Assembly (NCBI GenBank): GCA_964638055.1
Contig: CAZWXF010000040.1
Coordinates: 1-23,798 of the forward strand
Origin: Prado023 sp964638055
Lineage (GTDB): Bacteria; Actinomycetota; Actinomycetes; S36-B12; CAIYMF01
DNA: 23,798 bases
Direction: 5' to 3'
Positions 22,278-23,798 of this stretch are shown here, piece by piece. Below the pieces are notes generated by a model that saw only the letters and a program-made list of their open reading frames with translations, did no database searches and was not told the origin of the DNA. Position 1 is the first letter of the stretch; every line of letters begins with the position of its first letter. Made by a program: the position numbers and the translations under genes.

Positions 22278-23774
22278 TCAGGGCGCGCTTGGGCTGGGCG
22301 CCTCGAGCAGGACGTAGTCGCCTTCGGCGGCGACCTGGGTCCAGCCACGCTCGGCCACCAGGACATGGGCCAGGGCGCTGTCGGACCGGATGAGGGCGGA
22401 GGTGGGCGCAAGGCGCTCCAGCAGCCCTTCCCAGTCGCCCTTGAGCCCCATGAGCTTGACGTAGGACTCGATGTACTCGGCACCGTAGCGGTCGGATCGA
22501 CCGTCGACGGCAACCCTCGTGCCAGGGGGAGCGAAGTAGAGGACAACGCCGCTGGCGTTGTAGTCGTTGAGGACGCGCTGTCCGGGCGGGAGGTCGCCGA
22601 TCTGCTGGGCCAGGGTGATCGGACTGGTCGCCAGGGGCAGCTGCTGCCTGCCGACCAGGCTCGCCAGCCCCAGGGTGCCCAGGGCGACGGCCAGGGCGAT
22701 CCCCACGGGGACCGACCAGCGCGGCTCGCGGGCTGGCACGCGGGGGAAGGCAGCGGTCAGCCGGTGTGCCGCCAGCGGCGCGATCATGGCCAGGCCAGGG
22801 GCGAGGTTGCGCCATGCCGCCCAGGTGAAGGCGAGCAGGGCGAGGACCGCAAGGACCTCGGAGAGGGGGACGCGACCGCGGGTCCGGGCCCACCCGACGC
22901 TCACCATGGCGAGCATGAGCATCGACAGCAGGCCGAGCTCGGACATGGGCTCGGTGGGCTGCCACTCCGAGATCAGGTCGGCGGCGCTGGTGAATCGGAT
23001 CGCAGCGGTGACCCCTGAGATGCCCGACGGTGTCAGGCAGCCGGCAAGGAGCGCGACCAGGCCAAGGCCCATGGCTCGTCGGGCGATGCTGTCGCGCAGC
23101 CCGTGGTCGAGCAGGCGCCCGGCAGCGATGAGGCCGAGCGTCACGGGCACGAGGACCCATCCGCCGTGCATGTTGGCCCAGAGCGCGGTTCCGATGGACA
23201 CGGCCCACCACCTCGGGAGACGCCCCTTGTACAGCCCGGCGACCAGGACGCCGCCGAGAACGGCCGCGCCGATGAAGCTGAACTGCTGGGGGCGCTCCTG
23301 CGAGGCGAAGGAGAGGGCCGCCGCAGCGATCACGAACGGCAGCCCGGCGAGCGCGCGAGGACGCCCTCTCAGGGTGGCATGGGCGAGGAAGGCCAGGGCG
23401 ATGCCCAGGCTGATCACCCGAAATGCGGCCATCGCCGCCCAGCCACCCAGAGAGTGCAGTGCGAGGAACAGAAGCTCGGCCAGCCACTGGGTCGACGTCC
23501 ACGGAAGGGGCTCAGGAGCGAACGACCAGTCCAGCCCGATGCCGTCTGGTCGTGCCCCCCCGGCGAGATCCCTGCCTGCAAGGACGTGCCAGTAGAGGTC
23601 GATGTCGCGCAGGAACTGCAATGAGCAGGCCAACAGGGCGATCCCCACCATGGCCCCCAAGAGCGCTGCGAATGGCAGGCCCCTGCGCGTCTGTTCCGGC
23701 ACGTCGGCGACCTCGAGGCTGCCACAGGCCGTCCCCCCCGGGGCGGTCTGTGAGTCCACGAGGACCTGGGACAT
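22278..23774 (-). CDS. GT-C-type integral membrane protein with extracytoplasmic C-terminal domain
   Basis: This 498-residue protein has a cytosolic N-terminus (about 1-33) followed by about ten helices. The first external loop contains RDIDLYWHVLAGRDL, with Asp57 and Asp59. Paired acidic residues there are typical of GT-C transferases that use polyprenyl-linked sugars. The last about 100 residues are extracytoplasmic and start VLNDYNASGVVLYFAPPGTR (401-420) and then DGRSDRYG (424-431), a pattern seen in a broad family of uncharacterised bacterial membrane proteins. Function is therefore only inferred as glycosyl transfer to an envelope component. The ATG at 23774 has AAGGAAGG eight bases upstream. 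The gene is complete at the window edge, and it may head an operon with the next gene. Confidence 0.8.
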   Translation of the reverse strand: MSQVLVDSQTAPGGTACGSLEVADVPEQTRRGLPFAALLGAMVGIALLACSLQFLRDIDLYWHVLAGRDLAGGARPDGIGLDWSFAPEPLPWTSTQWLAELLFLALHSLGGWAAMAAFRVISLGIALAFLAHATLRGRPRALAGLPFVIAAAALSFASQERPQQFSFIGAAVLGGVLVAGLYKGRLPRWWAVSIGTALWANMHGGWVLVPVTLGLIAAGRLLDHGLRDSIARRAMGLGLVALLAGCLTPSGISGVTAAIRFTSAADLISEWQPTEPMSELGLLSMLMLAMVSVGWARTRGRVPLSEVLAVLALLAFTWAAWRNLAPGLAMIAPLAAHRLTAAFPRVPAREPRWSVPVGIALAVALGTLGLASLVGRQQLPLATSPITLAQQIGDLPPGQRVLNDYNASGVVLYFAPPGTRVAVDGRSDRYGAEYIESYVKLMGLKGDWEGLLERLAPTSALIRSDSALAHVLVAERGWTQVAAEGDYVLLEAPSPSAP

Positions 23775-23798
23775 CCGACGTGCCTTCCTTGAGAAGCT

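Noticed and set aside
1..23798. Mobile element, prophage or defence island
   Set aside because: No transposase, integrase, phage structural, toxin-antitoxin, restriction or CRISPR genes were seen. The gene content is mostly chromosomal housekeeping and membrane proteins.

Overview
The window is GC-rich throughout, with dense, mostly non-overlapping genes, many GTG starts and long spurious antisense reading frames. This points to a high-GC actinobacterium. The gene families agree: DUF3107, DUF2332, an MgtE-like CBS protein next to DUF1003 and Mrp, and an orphan ParA near a DEAD-box helicase. A run of exactly 100 N at 17369-17468 marks a scaffold gap, so this is probably a draft or metagenome assembly. 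I found no rRNA, tRNA, CRISPR array, insertion sequence, integrase or defence gene. Most of the window reads as ordinary chromosome.

Layout. (1) 44-5615, minus strand: an MgtE-N/CBS protein without a channel, a DUF1003 membrane protein, glycogen phosphorylase (glgP), and the Fe-S carrier ATPase Mrp. (2) 5750-7680, minus: two overlapping HpcH/HpaI (citrate lyase/malyl-CoA lyase) family genes. A perfect 17-bp hairpin follows at 7734-7777 and terminates the next gene, an AqpZ-like aquaporin (7783-8541). (3) A cation diffusion facilitator (minus) faces away from an acyl-CoA dehydrogenase (plus), followed by DUF2332. (4) 12336-14818: a small anti-sigma-type ATPase and an alpha/beta hydrolase (minus), then a ParA-type ATPase overlapping a small four-cysteine protein (plus). 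(5) 14842-17174, minus: a large polytopic membrane protein (DUF6541-like) coupled to a small lipoprotein. (6) 17492-21101, across the gap: DEAD-box RNA helicase, DUF3107 and TetR on the minus strand, then a divergent alpha/beta hydrolase. From memory this resembles the Rv3208-Rv3213c region of Mycobacterium tuberculosis. (7) 21130-23774, minus: two polytopic membrane proteins of glycosyltransferase (GT-C/GT87-like) character.

How the genes fit together. Blocks 5 and 7 look like cell-envelope glycan functions placed around a conserved housekeeping block. The two CoA-lyase-like genes and the acyl-CoA dehydrogenase suggest acyl-CoA or dicarboxylic-CoA metabolism, but the substrates cannot be read from sequence. 

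The most striking regulatory signal is shared by several genes: a TANNNT -10-like hexamer sits exactly six bases before the start codon (Mrp, MgtE-CBS, TetR, the 20205 hydrolase, and a small ORF at 17257). This implies leaderless transcripts. The other genes mostly carry a purine-rich ribosome binding site. I did not find a clear new multi-gene system. The best candidates for something undescribed are the ParA/four-cysteine protein pair and the DUF6541-like/lipoprotein pair.
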